DNA of 64,000 nt from assembly GCF_902167635.1 (NCBI RefSeq), contig NZ_CABHMS010000006.1:62001-126000 (forward strand), given 5' to 3'. The translations under genes were made by a program, and so were the position numbers. This DNA is from Chitinophaga vietnamensis. Lineage in GTDB: Bacteria; Bacteroidota; Bacteroidia; Chitinophagales; Chitinophagaceae. Positions 1 to 8,814 of this stretch are shown here, one piece after another (position 1 is the first letter of the stretch; every line of letters begins with the position of its first letter). The notes under the pieces are model-generated. The model ran no database searches. It saw nothing but the letters and a program-made list of their open reading frames with translations, and was not told the origin of the DNA.

Positions 1-540
1 CACCACGGCGGCGCTGTTATTATAAATGCTGCGTTCCATGCCTTCCAGCATAGAAATGACCCATTTATTCTTGATAGCTCCCTGCTTTACGGCAAAGTCG
101 GGATATATTTCCTGTACGTTATAGACAGATTTTGCTCCTTTCATTTTGGCCAGCCAGTTTGAAATCAGGCCGATCGTCAGTGGCGGGGAAGGTGATAGTA
201 TGATATCATATCTGCCCAGGCGGATGCCGATAAGGAAAGCGAAAATATGGAACCATACGAAGTCGATAATTCTCACCAGCATTCGTTTCGACTTCTTCAT
301 CCGGATATGATATACGTTGATATTATCCAGGAAGGTGCTTTCATAAAAAAGGCCACCCCATCTTTTCCTCAAAGGCTGCCGCTCAATTTGTTCCTTGACA
401 ATATTGAAGTGTGGAGTTGTTGTCAACACATCAATTGTATGCCCGTGTCTTTTTAGTTCCGCTGCCAGATCTGAATAAAGATAGGCAGTGGACACGCCAT
501 CAGGCTTAAATGTCAATGTGTGTATCAGTATCCTTGCCAT
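1..540 (-). CDS. Glycosyltransferase family 4, WbuB-like (3' end outside window)
   Basis: The minus strand is open from an ATG at 540 to the window edge, giving about 180 residues beginning MARILIHTLTFKPDGVSTAY. The N-terminal Rossmann-like half, with an early 'DGVSTAYLYSDLAAELKRHG' stretch, 'VLTTTPHFN' and 'SPSPPLTIG', is typical of GT4 enzymes of the WbuB group. WbuB-type proteins transfer N-acetyl-L-fucosamine onto an undecaprenyl-linked acceptor in E. coli O-antigen loci and sit beside fnlABC, as here. It follows capG after 10 nt, so it is probably the next gene of the same operon. The UDP-binding C-terminal domain is not visible, so the acceptor and sugar are inferred from context. Confidence 0.8.
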   Translation of the reverse strand, partial: MARILIHTLTFKPDGVSTAYLYSDLAAELKRHGHTIDVLTTTPHFNIVKEQIERQPLRKRWGGLFYESTFLDNINVYHIRMKKSKRMLVRIIDFVWFHIFAFLIGIRLGRYDIILSPSPPLTIGLISNWLAKMKGAKSVYNVQEIYPDFAVKQGAIKNKWVISMLEGMERSIYNNSAAVV

Positions 541-550
541 GTGCTTGCAT

Positions 551-1687
551 TTAAGCGTTTTCGCTCCAAACTACCCTTTTAACATAATCTACATACGAGA
601 TAATGATCCTTACCACTTTATCTGAAACATTTGGCATGGAATAATCACCGACAAGATTAAAGTTTCGCTGATCGCGTTGTTGATATTTCAGTTGTTGCAG
701 TCCCTGAAGGATTCTTTCGGGACGTAAACCCACCATCATTACGGCTGCTTCTTCCATAGCTTCCGGCCTTTCATGTGCTTCCCTGATATTGAGTGCGGGG
801 AAATTGAGTATAGATGATTCTTCTGAAATAGTGCCGCTATCAGATAATACCGCTTTGGCATTCATTTGCAAAGCAATGTAATCGCTTAATCCAAATGGTT
901 TCATCAACTGGATCAGCGGGTCCAGTGTCAATTGTTTTGCCTCTATCATCTTCCTGGTTCTTGGGTGGGCCGAAACGATCACCGGCAGTTGAAATACCTG
1001 GGCAATCTGGTTCAGGGAAGATATGAGGTTATTGAAATTGCGTTCGAGGTTGATGTTCTCTTCACGATGTGCCGATACAACAAAATACTGTCCGGGCTTG
1101 AGTTGCAAGGTATTCAGCACATTGGAGGCCTGTACCTTCGGCAGATAATGATGCAACACTTCAAACATAGGACTACCTGTTTTGATGACCCTGTCTGCCG
1201 GCAGACCTTCTCTTAAAAGATATTCGCGAGCGATAGAAGAATAGGTAAGATTGATATCACTGATATGGTCTACTATCCTTCTGTTGGTTTCTTCCGGTAC
1301 GCGTTGGTCGAAACATCTGTTACCTGCTTCCATGTGAAAGATCGGTATCTTTCTTTTTTTGGCAGGGATGGCACAAAGGCAACTATTGGTATCTCCCAGT
1401 ACCAGAAAAGCATCCGGGCGTTCTTTTTCCAGAATGGGATCAATATTGATCAGTATCTGCCCGATGGTGGCGGTAGCGTTTGCACCAGCGGCATCGAGAA
1501 AATAGTCCGGCTTTCTCAATCCCAGATCTTCAAAAAAAATCTGATTTAGTTCATAGTCATAGTTCTGACCGGTATGAACCAGTATATGATCGATGGCATC
1601 AGACTCGTCGAGTTTGGCCAGCACCCTGGATAACCGAATAATCTCCGGTCGTGTTCCTACAACTGTTATTACTTTTAATTTCTGCAT
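551..1687 (-). CDS. capG: UDP-N-acetylglucosamine 2-epimerase family; CapG/FnlC, final step to UDP-L-FucNAc
   Basis: A 378-residue non-hydrolysing UDP-HexNAc 2-epimerase (WecB/CapG family). The N-terminus has VVGTRPEIIRLSRVLAKL. Family landmarks follow: 'LVLGDTNSC' (~res 97), 'HMEAGNRCFDQRVPEETNRR' with the substrate-binding acidic and basic residues, 'SAHREENI', and 'SDSGTISEESSILNFPALNI' near residue 300. The length is normal. General WecB enzymes make UDP-ManNAc. Placed directly after capE and capF, this copy most likely epimerises C2 of UDP-N-acetyl-6-deoxy-L-talosamine to give UDP-N-acetyl-L-fucosamine. It is separated from capF by 12 nt and is clearly co-transcribed. The family is certain; the exact substrate is inferred from neighbours. 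Confidence 0.93.
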   Translation of the reverse strand: MQKLKVITVVGTRPEIIRLSRVLAKLDESDAIDHILVHTGQNYDYELNQIFFEDLGLRKPDYFLDAAGANATATIGQILINIDPILEKERPDAFLVLGDTNSCLCAIPAKKRKIPIFHMEAGNRCFDQRVPEETNRRIVDHISDINLTYSSIAREYLLREGLPADRVIKTGSPMFEVLHHYLPKVQASNVLNTLQLKPGQYFVVSAHREENINLERNFNNLISSLNQIAQVFQLPVIVSAHPRTRKMIEAKQLTLDPLIQLMKPFGLSDYIALQMNAKAVLSDSGTISEESSILNFPALNIREAHERPEAMEEAAVMMVGLRPERILQGLQQLKYQQRDQRNFNLVGDYSMPNVSDKVVRIIISYVDYVKRVVWSENA

Positions 1688-1699
1688 GCTGGAATTATG

Positions 1700-2821
1700 T
1701 CACACTTGTAAAAAATAAGTATCAGGTCTGTTCTGGTCAAATATTTCGTTGGCCCAGAACAATGTTATCAATTCTGTATTACCTGTATTGGTAATGTTGT
1801 GGGTATATCCGGGCGGAATGTCTACCACATGTGGCTGATCACCGTTCACCGGGTATTCTATTACTTTGTCTTCATCTATTTTTCTGAATCGGATAACAGC
1901 TTCTCCTTTTATTACCAGGAATTTTTCCGTTTTTGTATGATGAAAATGGTTTCCTCTGGTGATGCCTGGATGCGTGCTGGATACAAATACCTGTCCCATC
2001 GCTTCATGTTTGATCCACTCGAAAAGGCCGCCCCTGTTGTCTACATTCAGTTTCATAGCATAACTGAATTTATCATCAGGTAAGTAGCTCAGGTAAGTGG
2101 AATAAAGGTATTTGGTCAGTGTATCGCCATTAATCGGCAACTGTAGCGATTCGCGGCTTGTCTTGAAAGAAGTGATGATAGTAGCAAGTTTACCCAACGA
2201 CACTGTAAACCGGGTGGCCACTTCATCAAATGAAGATTGGCCCTGGCGAACCAGTGTACGCAGGTGTTCCAGGAAGGAGCTTATCACATCATCCACATAA
2301 GAGAGTGTGACCTGATAGTCAGGGTCCCTTACTTCCAGTGGTATATCTCTGGCAACGTTGTAACAAAAGGTTGCCACCACGGAATTATAATTTGGTTTGC
2401 ACCATTTGCCAAAGATGCCGGGCAGGCGATACAACACTACTTCATGCGGCGTTCCTGCAACGAACTTTGTAGCCAGTTCTTCAGCCGCCAGCTTGCTTTT
2501 GCCATATGGGTTATCCATCGTAGCCTGAGCAGAGGAAGAGATAATTATTTTAGCTGGCCTTGTACTGTTTTTCAGATGTTCCAGCACCTGAGCAGTGAGC
2601 AGCGTATTATCTGTATGGAATTCGTCTGTATGAACAGGACGGTTGGCTCCTCCGAGATGGTACACTACCGCGGCATCCTTAAGTATGCCGGCGTAATCTG
2701 CAACAGGGGTAGCTCTCGTAATTTCGTGCAACTCGATATCCTTAAGCTGTTTCAGATGGGCTGTCAGGTTCTTTCCTACGAATCCTTTGGCGCCTGTTAC
2801 CACAACTTTTATAACATCCAT
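1700..2821 (-). CDS. capF: CapF/FnlB bifunctional reductase/3-epimerase of UDP-L-FucNAc synthesis
   Basis: 373 residues in two domains. Residues 1-~245 are a short-chain dehydrogenase fold with the nucleotide motif VTGAKGFVGKNL and a 'NPYGKSKLAAEEL' YxxxK site. Residues ~250-373 are a cupin ('HPGITRGNHFHHTKTEKFLV', 'VVDIPPGYTHNITNTG') whose histidines would bind zinc. In characterised CapF the cupin domain epimerises C3 of the CapE product and the reductase domain then reduces C4 with NADPH to UDP-N-acetyl-6-deoxy-L-talosamine. The fused architecture is specific to this family and separates it from RmlD-type reductases. It lies 12 nt after capE and 12 nt before capG on the same strand. Confidence 0.95.
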   Translation of the reverse strand: MDVIKVVVTGAKGFVGKNLTAHLKQLKDIELHEITRATPVADYAGILKDAAVVYHLGGANRPVHTDEFHTDNTLLTAQVLEHLKNSTRPAKIIISSSAQATMDNPYGKSKLAAEELATKFVAGTPHEVVLYRLPGIFGKWCKPNYNSVVATFCYNVARDIPLEVRDPDYQVTLSYVDDVISSFLEHLRTLVRQGQSSFDEVATRFTVSLGKLATIITSFKTSRESLQLPINGDTLTKYLYSTYLSYLPDDKFSYAMKLNVDNRGGLFEWIKHEAMGQVFVSSTHPGITRGNHFHHTKTEKFLVIKGEAVIRFRKIDEDKVIEYPVNGDQPHVVDIPPGYTHNITNTGNTELITLFWANEIFDQNRPDTYFLQV

Positions 2822-2833
2822 GAATAAACTTTT

Positions 2834-3835
2834 TTAGCCGTTTAATTCTTCCTTGATGAATTCAAGCTTCAGCAGCAGCGCTTTCATTTCTTCTTTGTCC
2901 AGGCGATGTGTATTGTGAGAGTGATAGTCGTCCATCACTGCTATTTTCTGTTCGCCTTCAACAAAATATTTTCCGTAGTTGAGGTCTCTATCGTCAGGAG
3001 ATATTTTGTAATAATCTCCCAGATCCGTTGCTTTCGCTAGTTCTTCTCTTGTAACGAGGGTTTCGTATAATTTCTCACCATGTCTGGTGCCGATCACTTT
3101 CAGGTCTGTGGGTTTGAACAGGTCAAACAGGGCATGGGCGAGGGTTTCAATAGTAGCGGCTGGCGCTTTCTGCACGAAGATATCTCCGGTATTACCATGC
3201 TTGAATGCAAACAATACCAGTTCCACGGCATCTTCCAGCGACATCATAAACCTGGTCATATTGGGGTCTGTTACTGTGATAGGCAGTCCTTGTTTGATCT
3301 GATTTACGAATAAAGGGATCACGGAACCTCTTGAAGCCATCACATTTCCATAGCGGGTGCATACGATAGTGGTGTTTGAATCCACGCGTGATTTAGCTAC
3401 GGCAATTTTCTCCATCATGGCTTTAGAGATACCCATTGCGTTGATGGGGTACACTGCCTTGTCTGTGCTCAGGCAGATCACTTTCTCCACACCGTATTTG
3501 ATGGCCGAGTTCAGTACATTTTCTGTTCCTATTGCATTGGTTTTAACAGCTTCAAAAGGGTAGAATTCGCAGGAAGGTACCTGCTTCAGGGCTGCCGCAT
3601 GAAAAATGTAGTCGACACCTTTCATGGCGAAATCAATACTTTGGGAGTCTCTGACATCTCCGATATAGAACTTCAGCTTGTCGCTATTCAGCTGAAGGCG
3701 CATATCGTCCTGCTTCTTTTCGTCGCGGCTGAAGATCCTTATTTCTTTGATATCTGAATTAAGAAAGCGTTTCAGCACTGCATTTCCGAAAGAGCCTGTT
3801 CCGCCAGTTATTAAAAGTGTTTTTCCTGCAAACAT
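2834..3835 (-). CDS. capE: CapE/FnlA UDP-N-acetylglucosamine 4,6-dehydratase (5-inverting)
   Basis: 333 residues, an extended short-chain dehydrogenase with NAD-binding TGGTGSFGNAVLKRF at the N-terminus. The active-site region reads STDKAVYPINAMGISKAMME, so the usual Tyr of YxxxK is Met, the variant seen in CapE enzymes. CapE removes water from UDP-GlcNAc and inverts C5, giving the 4-keto-L-arabino intermediate used by CapF. The C-terminal half has 'DPNMTRFMMSLEDAVELV' and 'GTRHGEKLYETL', typical of the FlaA1/CapE group. It begins the three-gene capE-capF-capG set that supplies UDP-L-FucNAc to the polysaccharide repeat unit. A distinct FlaA1 role in pseudaminic acid synthesis is unlikely given the neighbours. 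Confidence 0.95.
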   Translation of the reverse strand: MFAGKTLLITGGTGSFGNAVLKRFLNSDIKEIRIFSRDEKKQDDMRLQLNSDKLKFYIGDVRDSQSIDFAMKGVDYIFHAAALKQVPSCEFYPFEAVKTNAIGTENVLNSAIKYGVEKVICLSTDKAVYPINAMGISKAMMEKIAVAKSRVDSNTTIVCTRYGNVMASRGSVIPLFVNQIKQGLPITVTDPNMTRFMMSLEDAVELVLFAFKHGNTGDIFVQKAPAATIETLAHALFDLFKPTDLKVIGTRHGEKLYETLVTREELAKATDLGDYYKISPDDRDLNYGKYFVEGEQKIAVMDDYHSHNTHRLDKEEMKALLLKLEFIKEELNG

Positions 3836-3867
3836 ATGCTTACCTTTTTGAGATTGTGTAATAGTAT

Positions 3868-4974
3868 CTAAATAGCATTGAGTATTTTCACATACCTTTC
3901 GCTTGTTTCGGACTCCGAGAATTGTTGTTCCACTGGTGTTCTCAGGTCTACGCCTTTTTCACGTATGTATATTTTGCCAAGCAATATTTCAGCAAGCGCT
4001 TTATAATCATCAGCAGCGAAGTAAACCGCAAGGTTGGCAGAAACTTCCCGGCATACTTCGATGTCGGATAACACACAGGGAGCATTAAAATACATGGCTT
4101 CCACGATCGGCATTCCGAGCCCTTCAAACTTCGTTGGCAGCACAAAGCACTCACAATGCTCGTAACAATGCCTGAGCAGCTGATTTGATATATACCCCGT
4201 TAATAGGATCTTTTTCCTGATATTTTCATCAAGTGCGTCGTAACAAGCTTTCGATTCCGGGTCCATTCTTTCGTAATATCCTACCAGCAACAGATTCACG
4301 GCGCCCCCTTGCTTTGCATACTGTTCATATGCCTTTAACAGGGTGATCACATTCTTGTGTTTGAGAATGGAAGAAACACTCAGGAAATAAGGCGCATCCA
4401 GAGGATAATCTGTCAGACGTTCGGGGATAGGGCCTTCAAATTTTTTAAAGTTGAAATAGTTATAAGCCACGCTTACCTTTCCTTCGGCTGCTTTGTAGTG
4501 ACGCAGTATATCGGCTGCCGTAAAATTAGAGATGGCAATGATCCTGTCTGCATTCCTGATGGAGAGAGGGATGAGTACTTTCCGCTGAAGGCGCATCAGG
4601 GTATTGTTCAGCAGACGTTTGCGCAAGAACAGCAGGTCGTGTATAACCAAGACCGACTTGCACCTCTTGGTGATAGCGGAATAGTTGTAGGTAGATAGCA
4701 CCACATCATCCGGCTTGAGTTGTAATTGTTGGGCGATCTGGTTCTGGGCAATCAGCAATTGCAGTCTTCCCTTGATAGCGAATGGCTGCACCTGGAAACG
4801 GGAAATATATTTATCAAAAGATGCCACAGACTTTTCGTTGCAGGCAATGACGATCTTTTCCGCTTTAAATTTGTCATAATGCGAAAAAAAATAGTCCAGC
4901 AAGTTAAATAAATACTCCTGATACCCAAATGCCTTCTTATCCTCAAAAATCAGACAATCAATTACTAATCTCAT
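3868..4974 (-). CDS. Glycosyltransferase family 4
   Basis: A 368-residue GT-B fold retaining glycosyltransferase. The N-terminal domain is variable. The C-terminal donor-binding domain has 'APYFLSVSSILKHKNVITLL' (~res 197), 'LLLVGY', 'ILLTGYISNQLLRHCYEHC', and the diagnostic E-x7-E motif in 'KFEGLGMPIVEAMYFNAPCV'. It should add one sugar to the lipid-linked repeat unit at the cytoplasmic face of the inner membrane. It lies 32 nt upstream of capE and 12 nt after the GT2 gene, within the same operon. The donor sugar cannot be read from the sequence. Confidence 0.9.
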   Translation of the reverse strand: MRLVIDCLIFEDKKAFGYQEYLFNLLDYFFSHYDKFKAEKIVIACNEKSVASFDKYISRFQVQPFAIKGRLQLLIAQNQIAQQLQLKPDDVVLSTYNYSAITKRCKSVLVIHDLLFLRKRLLNNTLMRLQRKVLIPLSIRNADRIIAISNFTAADILRHYKAAEGKVSVAYNYFNFKKFEGPIPERLTDYPLDAPYFLSVSSILKHKNVITLLKAYEQYAKQGGAVNLLLVGYYERMDPESKACYDALDENIRKKILLTGYISNQLLRHCYEHCECFVLPTKFEGLGMPIVEAMYFNAPCVLSDIEVCREVSANLAVYFAADDYKALAEILLGKIYIREKGVDLRTPVEQQFSESETSERYVKILNAI

Positions 4975-4986
4975 ACTAATCTTCTT

Positions 4987-5976
4987 CTATTGTGGATCCC
5001 GGAATTTCGCCATCAGAGAGCCATAATATAACAATGTTTGTATTGGTCCCTGGCGGCGGACATCATTCCTGCTACAAAACAGTACTGCCGATATTCCTCC
5101 TTTCCTGGCGACCTTCACAAATTTTTCAAGAAAGTCTTTTTTGTTAGCGGACATATTATTGCCAGCCCAGGCCAGCAGATCTTCTGTCAACAATATTCTC
5201 TTATTCTTTGTAGCCACTACATCTTTCCATCCTCCAAGTATTCTTTTTACCCGATGAGAGAGGGAGCCGGATTTTAATCCGATAGATGCATTGTCCTGGT
5301 GTTGCCGGTAGAGCAGTGTTGGCTGGGGGATAAAAATAATGTGTCCAGTGGCTGCCGCTACCATCGCAATCCAGTAGTCGTGATTGACACCCCATTTGGA
5401 GATGGGGCCTATTAATCCGACCAATTTGTTGTTAGCCATCATGGTGCACCCCCAGAGGAAGTTCTGGCTTACCAGTTTGTTCAATATTTTATCGGACTGC
5501 TGTGAAAACAGGTGAGCAATATGTTGCTTTGCTGTTAACGGTTGCAGGTTATCATCTACATAAGTAAAGTCAGTATGTATCAGCAAGGGCGTATCTTTCC
5601 CATATGTTTTTTCGGCTTCCAACATTCGTTGCAATGTAAGTGCAATCTTATCACTATTCCATTTGTCGTCCTGATCTGAAAACATCAGGTACTCACATTT
5701 GCCGGCCACATACTTGATCAATGCGCCAAAATTATCACGGGCGCCGAGATTCTTGCGGTCATCTTCGAGAAGGCTTATGCGGCGATCTCTTTCAGCATAC
5801 ATCTTGGCGATCTTCACGGTATCATCCGTAGAACCGTCATCCCTGATCACCAATTTCCAATTGGAATACGTTTGATTAATGATACTTTCAATTTGCTCGG
5901 TGATATACTTCCCTCCATTGTAAGTAGCCATAACAACAGTTACTTCCGGATTATAGTTCATCATCGGGCTTTCCAT
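4987..5976 (-). CDS. Glycosyltransferase family 2 (rhamnosyltransferase-like)
   Basis: A 329-residue GT-A fold inverting transferase. It begins with 'VTVVMATYNGGKYITEQIES', followed by 'VIRDDGSTDDTVKIAKMYAE' and the metal-binding 'MFSDQDDKWNSDKI'. The type resembles rhamnosyl- or galactosyltransferases of O-antigen loci. Three ATGs lie close together (residues 1, 5 and 6). The first overlaps the preceding polymerase gene by 16 nt, so the two are translationally close. No membrane segments are visible, so it should act in the cytoplasm on undecaprenyl-linked acceptors. The precise sugar is not assignable. Confidence 0.9.
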   Translation of the reverse strand: MESPMMNYNPEVTVVMATYNGGKYITEQIESIINQTYSNWKLVIRDDGSTDDTVKIAKMYAERDRRISLLEDDRKNLGARDNFGALIKYVAGKCEYLMFSDQDDKWNSDKIALTLQRMLEAEKTYGKDTPLLIHTDFTYVDDNLQPLTAKQHIAHLFSQQSDKILNKLVSQNFLWGCTMMANNKLVGLIGPISKWGVNHDYWIAMVAAATGHIIFIPQPTLLYRQHQDNASIGLKSGSLSHRVKRILGGWKDVVATKNKRILLTEDLLAWAGNNMSANKKDFLEKFVKVARKGGISAVLFCSRNDVRRQGPIQTLLYYGSLMAKFRDPQ

Positions 5977-7334
5977 TTATTATTTTGTTGTTTACCATAG
6001 ATATGATAGATGTTAATTATCATTACTGGTATGAATATCGTCCACATATTTTCATATGACTGCAAATAAGGGTTGGTGGCATTCGCGATCAGAAAGCTAC
6101 AGGCGCCTACCATCACCGGCATCATATAAAACCTGTAGGTACTGGAACGCTTCAGTATCCCGATCCCCTTGATAAAGATCCAGGCCAGCAAGTAGAGGTA
6201 TATGATAATACCTACCAATCCGGTCTGAAACAGTAATGCCAGGTAGCTCAATTCATAGATCCATGGCGTAGCCTGGCTCCTGATAATGTAGTGTGAAGCA
6301 GTCCCATGCCCCTGCCCCAGGATCGGATAGTCCATCCAGCTCTTCAATAAGCCATTGAACTGGAGCGCCCTAAGGTAAGGACTTTCTCCAGCACTCGACG
6401 TATCAAAGTTAAATCCGGCAAAAAATACGTTGAACAGGGCGGTAAAGTCAACCAGCTCAAAAATGCTGAGCAAAATTCCGACAATAATGATACCACTAAA
6501 GAAGTATAACAATATTTTTCTTACATGTCGCCCGAATGCAACACCCATTTTCACGTTGCCCAGTTTCAGGAATATCCATACAAAAAAGGGTGTCAACAGA
6601 ATATTAAGAATAAGAATTCTTCTCGCGGTAAATACCACCGCTACCACCCCTGCTATGAAAGCCAGATAGAGCACAAGCCTGTTGATCTTGAACGGCAGTT
6701 GCCTGAAGAAGATGATCAACGTTAATACATAGGGGATCAGAAAGATCAATGCCGTAGCCGAAGGGATCACGACCTTCTGATAGTTGTCGTTATCCGGGTC
6801 TACAGCCACTTCCACCATGTTGTCCAACGGAATTACCTGGGGAAGCAGTCCCAACATCATCATGGTGGCTACAATGCAGAAGATCCCGATGAACAGGGTC
6901 GCATACACCATCGTCTTGTACATTACATCAGCCATGTAGTTCTTGTGAACGCCTGTAACAAAAAACAGGTACAAGAGTGGCCAGACGATGTTGACAGTGG
7001 TGGAACGAAGAATATAGGAGATCACATTTCCCTGGGTAAACAAAGCAGTGATAGTGAAGAAAACGCCGTATAGGATGAATATACCGAACCAGATGAATAC
7101 GGGTCTCGCCAGTCCTATCTTCTTCCGCATGCACATTCTCATAATAACAGCCAACAATATGATGCCGATCAGCCCTGCCTTCACAGGCATCAGCTTATAA
7201 GGTGCAAAGAGCATTAATCCCAGCAGCAAGGCTCCAACATATACCAGTAGCCTTTCCAGCTTCACAAATAACCTTATACCGAGATTTCCCGATTGCCCAC
7301 CCCGGCCATAGTCATATGTCAGCAATTCCTCCAT
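5961..7334 (-). CDS. O-antigen/capsule polymerase, Wzy-like
   Basis: 457 residues with about ten to twelve hydrophobic segments (for example 'LLVYVGALLLGLMLFAPY', 'LIGIILLAVIMRM', 'ILLYFFSGIIIVGILLSIF'). A large hydrophilic loop near residues 310-350 contains 'FDTSSAGESPYLRALQFNGL' and 'YPILGQGHGTASHYI', matching the O-antigen ligase/polymerase (Wzy_C) pattern. Sequence conservation in this class is poor, so the assignment rests on topology, the loop motif and position between wzx and the glycosyltransferases. It would join flipped repeat units at the periplasmic face of the inner membrane. A ligase is possible but less likely inside a Wzx/Wzz/Wza gene set. Confidence 0.82.
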   Translation of the reverse strand: MEELLTYDYGRGGQSGNLGIRLFVKLERLLVYVGALLLGLMLFAPYKLMPVKAGLIGIILLAVIMRMCMRKKIGLARPVFIWFGIFILYGVFFTITALFTQGNVISYILRSTTVNIVWPLLYLFFVTGVHKNYMADVMYKTMVYATLFIGIFCIVATMMMLGLLPQVIPLDNMVEVAVDPDNDNYQKVVIPSATALIFLIPYVLTLIIFFRQLPFKINRLVLYLAFIAGVVAVVFTARRILILNILLTPFFVWIFLKLGNVKMGVAFGRHVRKILLYFFSGIIIVGILLSIFELVDFTALFNVFFAGFNFDTSSAGESPYLRALQFNGLLKSWMDYPILGQGHGTASHYIIRSQATPWIYELSYLALLFQTGLVGIIIYLYLLAWIFIKGIGILKRSSTYRFYMMPVMVGACSFLIANATNPYLQSYENMWTIFIPVMIINIYHIYGKQQNNKWKAR

Positions 7335-7341
7335 CCGGATC

Positions 7342-8637
7342 TTATTTATTCGTTCGCTTCAACAGTGCGAACTGTGGGTATTTAAACTGCAAAAGCATGT
7401 TCAGCCCCACGGTGATATATAATTCAGTTACTAGCACGGAAACCACTGTTCCCCATGCCTTGAAATAATAAGCCAATACAAAGTTCAGCAGGATATTCAA
7501 CACGCAACCGCTCACCAATATCGTACTATATGCCTTTCGCAGGTTATAAGCCAGCAAAACCTGATATGCCGGAATATCAAACAGCACGATCACAGGTAAA
7601 AAAGAAAACAACTTCAACATATTGGATAGTTCCGGATTCCTCGCCTTCAGCGCATATAACACGATCAAATCAGAAAAGAAAAATATGCAAAGGCAGCATC
7701 CGATAACCAGGTAGGTGAAGGGAATGAATACCGTTTTGAGGAACTGGCGCGTCTTGTCATAAGATTCCACCGTAATTTTACACATATACGGATATACCAC
7801 CTGCGAGAAAACAATTAGCAACTGTTTCACTGCCAGCACCACTTTTTCTGCTATACCATAGTATCCCAGGATAGTTCTGTCTACAAACATACCTAATATA
7901 AAGGTATTAGAATTGACATAGACATTCACAGCGAAACCAGATATAAACAGTGCAGTTCCTTCCTTGATCTCCTGTGCTATCTCCTTTAACGGTATGCGTA
8001 CATAAGTGATGTTGTATTTTTTGACCACCAGGAAAAAACAGATCACACAAGACACCAGGCCTCCGGCGCCTTGCAAGAGATTCACCAACACGTATTGCTC
8101 GGGAGAATGGATCAGTATAAAGATCAGTGCCACAAAGCATAGCTTTGAGATCGCGTTCAGCATGGCTATAAACCGCATGTCTTCTATACCTTGAAAAAAC
8201 CAGATCGGAAGCAGTGTTTGTGATAGTACCAGCGGGAAACTACAATAGTACAACCAAAACTCTTTTCTGAAAGAAGGAATGGCCCATACAATACCCGTAA
8301 ACGCCAGCAAAGCGATGAAAAAGAGCAGCAGCTTGCTTTGCAACACACGGTTAAAAATGCGGTTGATCGTATCCTTGTTGTCCCGGTTGATGGAAATATC
8401 TCTTGTTGCCGAAAGATTGAAACCGTAATCAGTGAAGATAGCAAAGTAGGTTACAAACGCATATGCAAATACCACAGCGCCATATTTCGCGATCCCCAAT
8501 ACTTTCACAATGTGTGGTATGATCAGTATGGGCGCCAGAAAATTGATGACCTGGTACATTGAAAGATACATATAATTTTTAACCAGAACCGAGCGGTGCG
8601 CATTACCTCCCACCAACCTCTTGAAATACTGTAGCAT
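7342..8637 (-). CDS. Wzx-type polysaccharide flippase (MATE/MVF fold)
   Basis: 431 residues with roughly twelve transmembrane segments. The N-terminal 'VLVKNYMYLSMYQVINFLAP' and 'IVKVLGIAKYGAVVFAYAFV' are characteristic of polysaccharide biosynthesis (RfbX/Wzx) flippases. The protein should move undecaprenyl-pyrophosphate-linked repeat units across the inner membrane. The length is normal for the family. It starts 177 nt after the chain-length regulator gene and ends 7 nt before the polymerase. The gap of 8638-8814 holds no convincing gene. Confidence 0.92.
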   Translation of the reverse strand: MLQYFKRLVGGNAHRSVLVKNYMYLSMYQVINFLAPILIIPHIVKVLGIAKYGAVVFAYAFVTYFAIFTDYGFNLSATRDISINRDNKDTINRIFNRVLQSKLLLFFIALLAFTGIVWAIPSFRKEFWLYYCSFPLVLSQTLLPIWFFQGIEDMRFIAMLNAISKLCFVALIFILIHSPEQYVLVNLLQGAGGLVSCVICFFLVVKKYNITYVRIPLKEIAQEIKEGTALFISGFAVNVYVNSNTFILGMFVDRTILGYYGIAEKVVLAVKQLLIVFSQVVYPYMCKITVESYDKTRQFLKTVFIPFTYLVIGCCLCIFFFSDLIVLYALKARNPELSNMLKLFSFLPVIVLFDIPAYQVLLAYNLRKAYSTILVSGCVLNILLNFVLAYYFKAWGTVVSVLVTELYITVGLNMLLQFKYPQFALLKRTNK

Positions 8638-8814
8638 TTCTTTTTTTTTAATTTTTACGGCTTAAAAGCCAAGGCAAAATACCCACACACATAACAGCAG
8701 GTTTTGCGAATCCCCCTAGTCCGGAATATATAATGCTTTGTAGCGGCACGTCATTTAAAACCAGGCAAATAAAAAAAGAATACCCTTCAACAGTTTGTTC
8801 CCTGAACGGTGCAA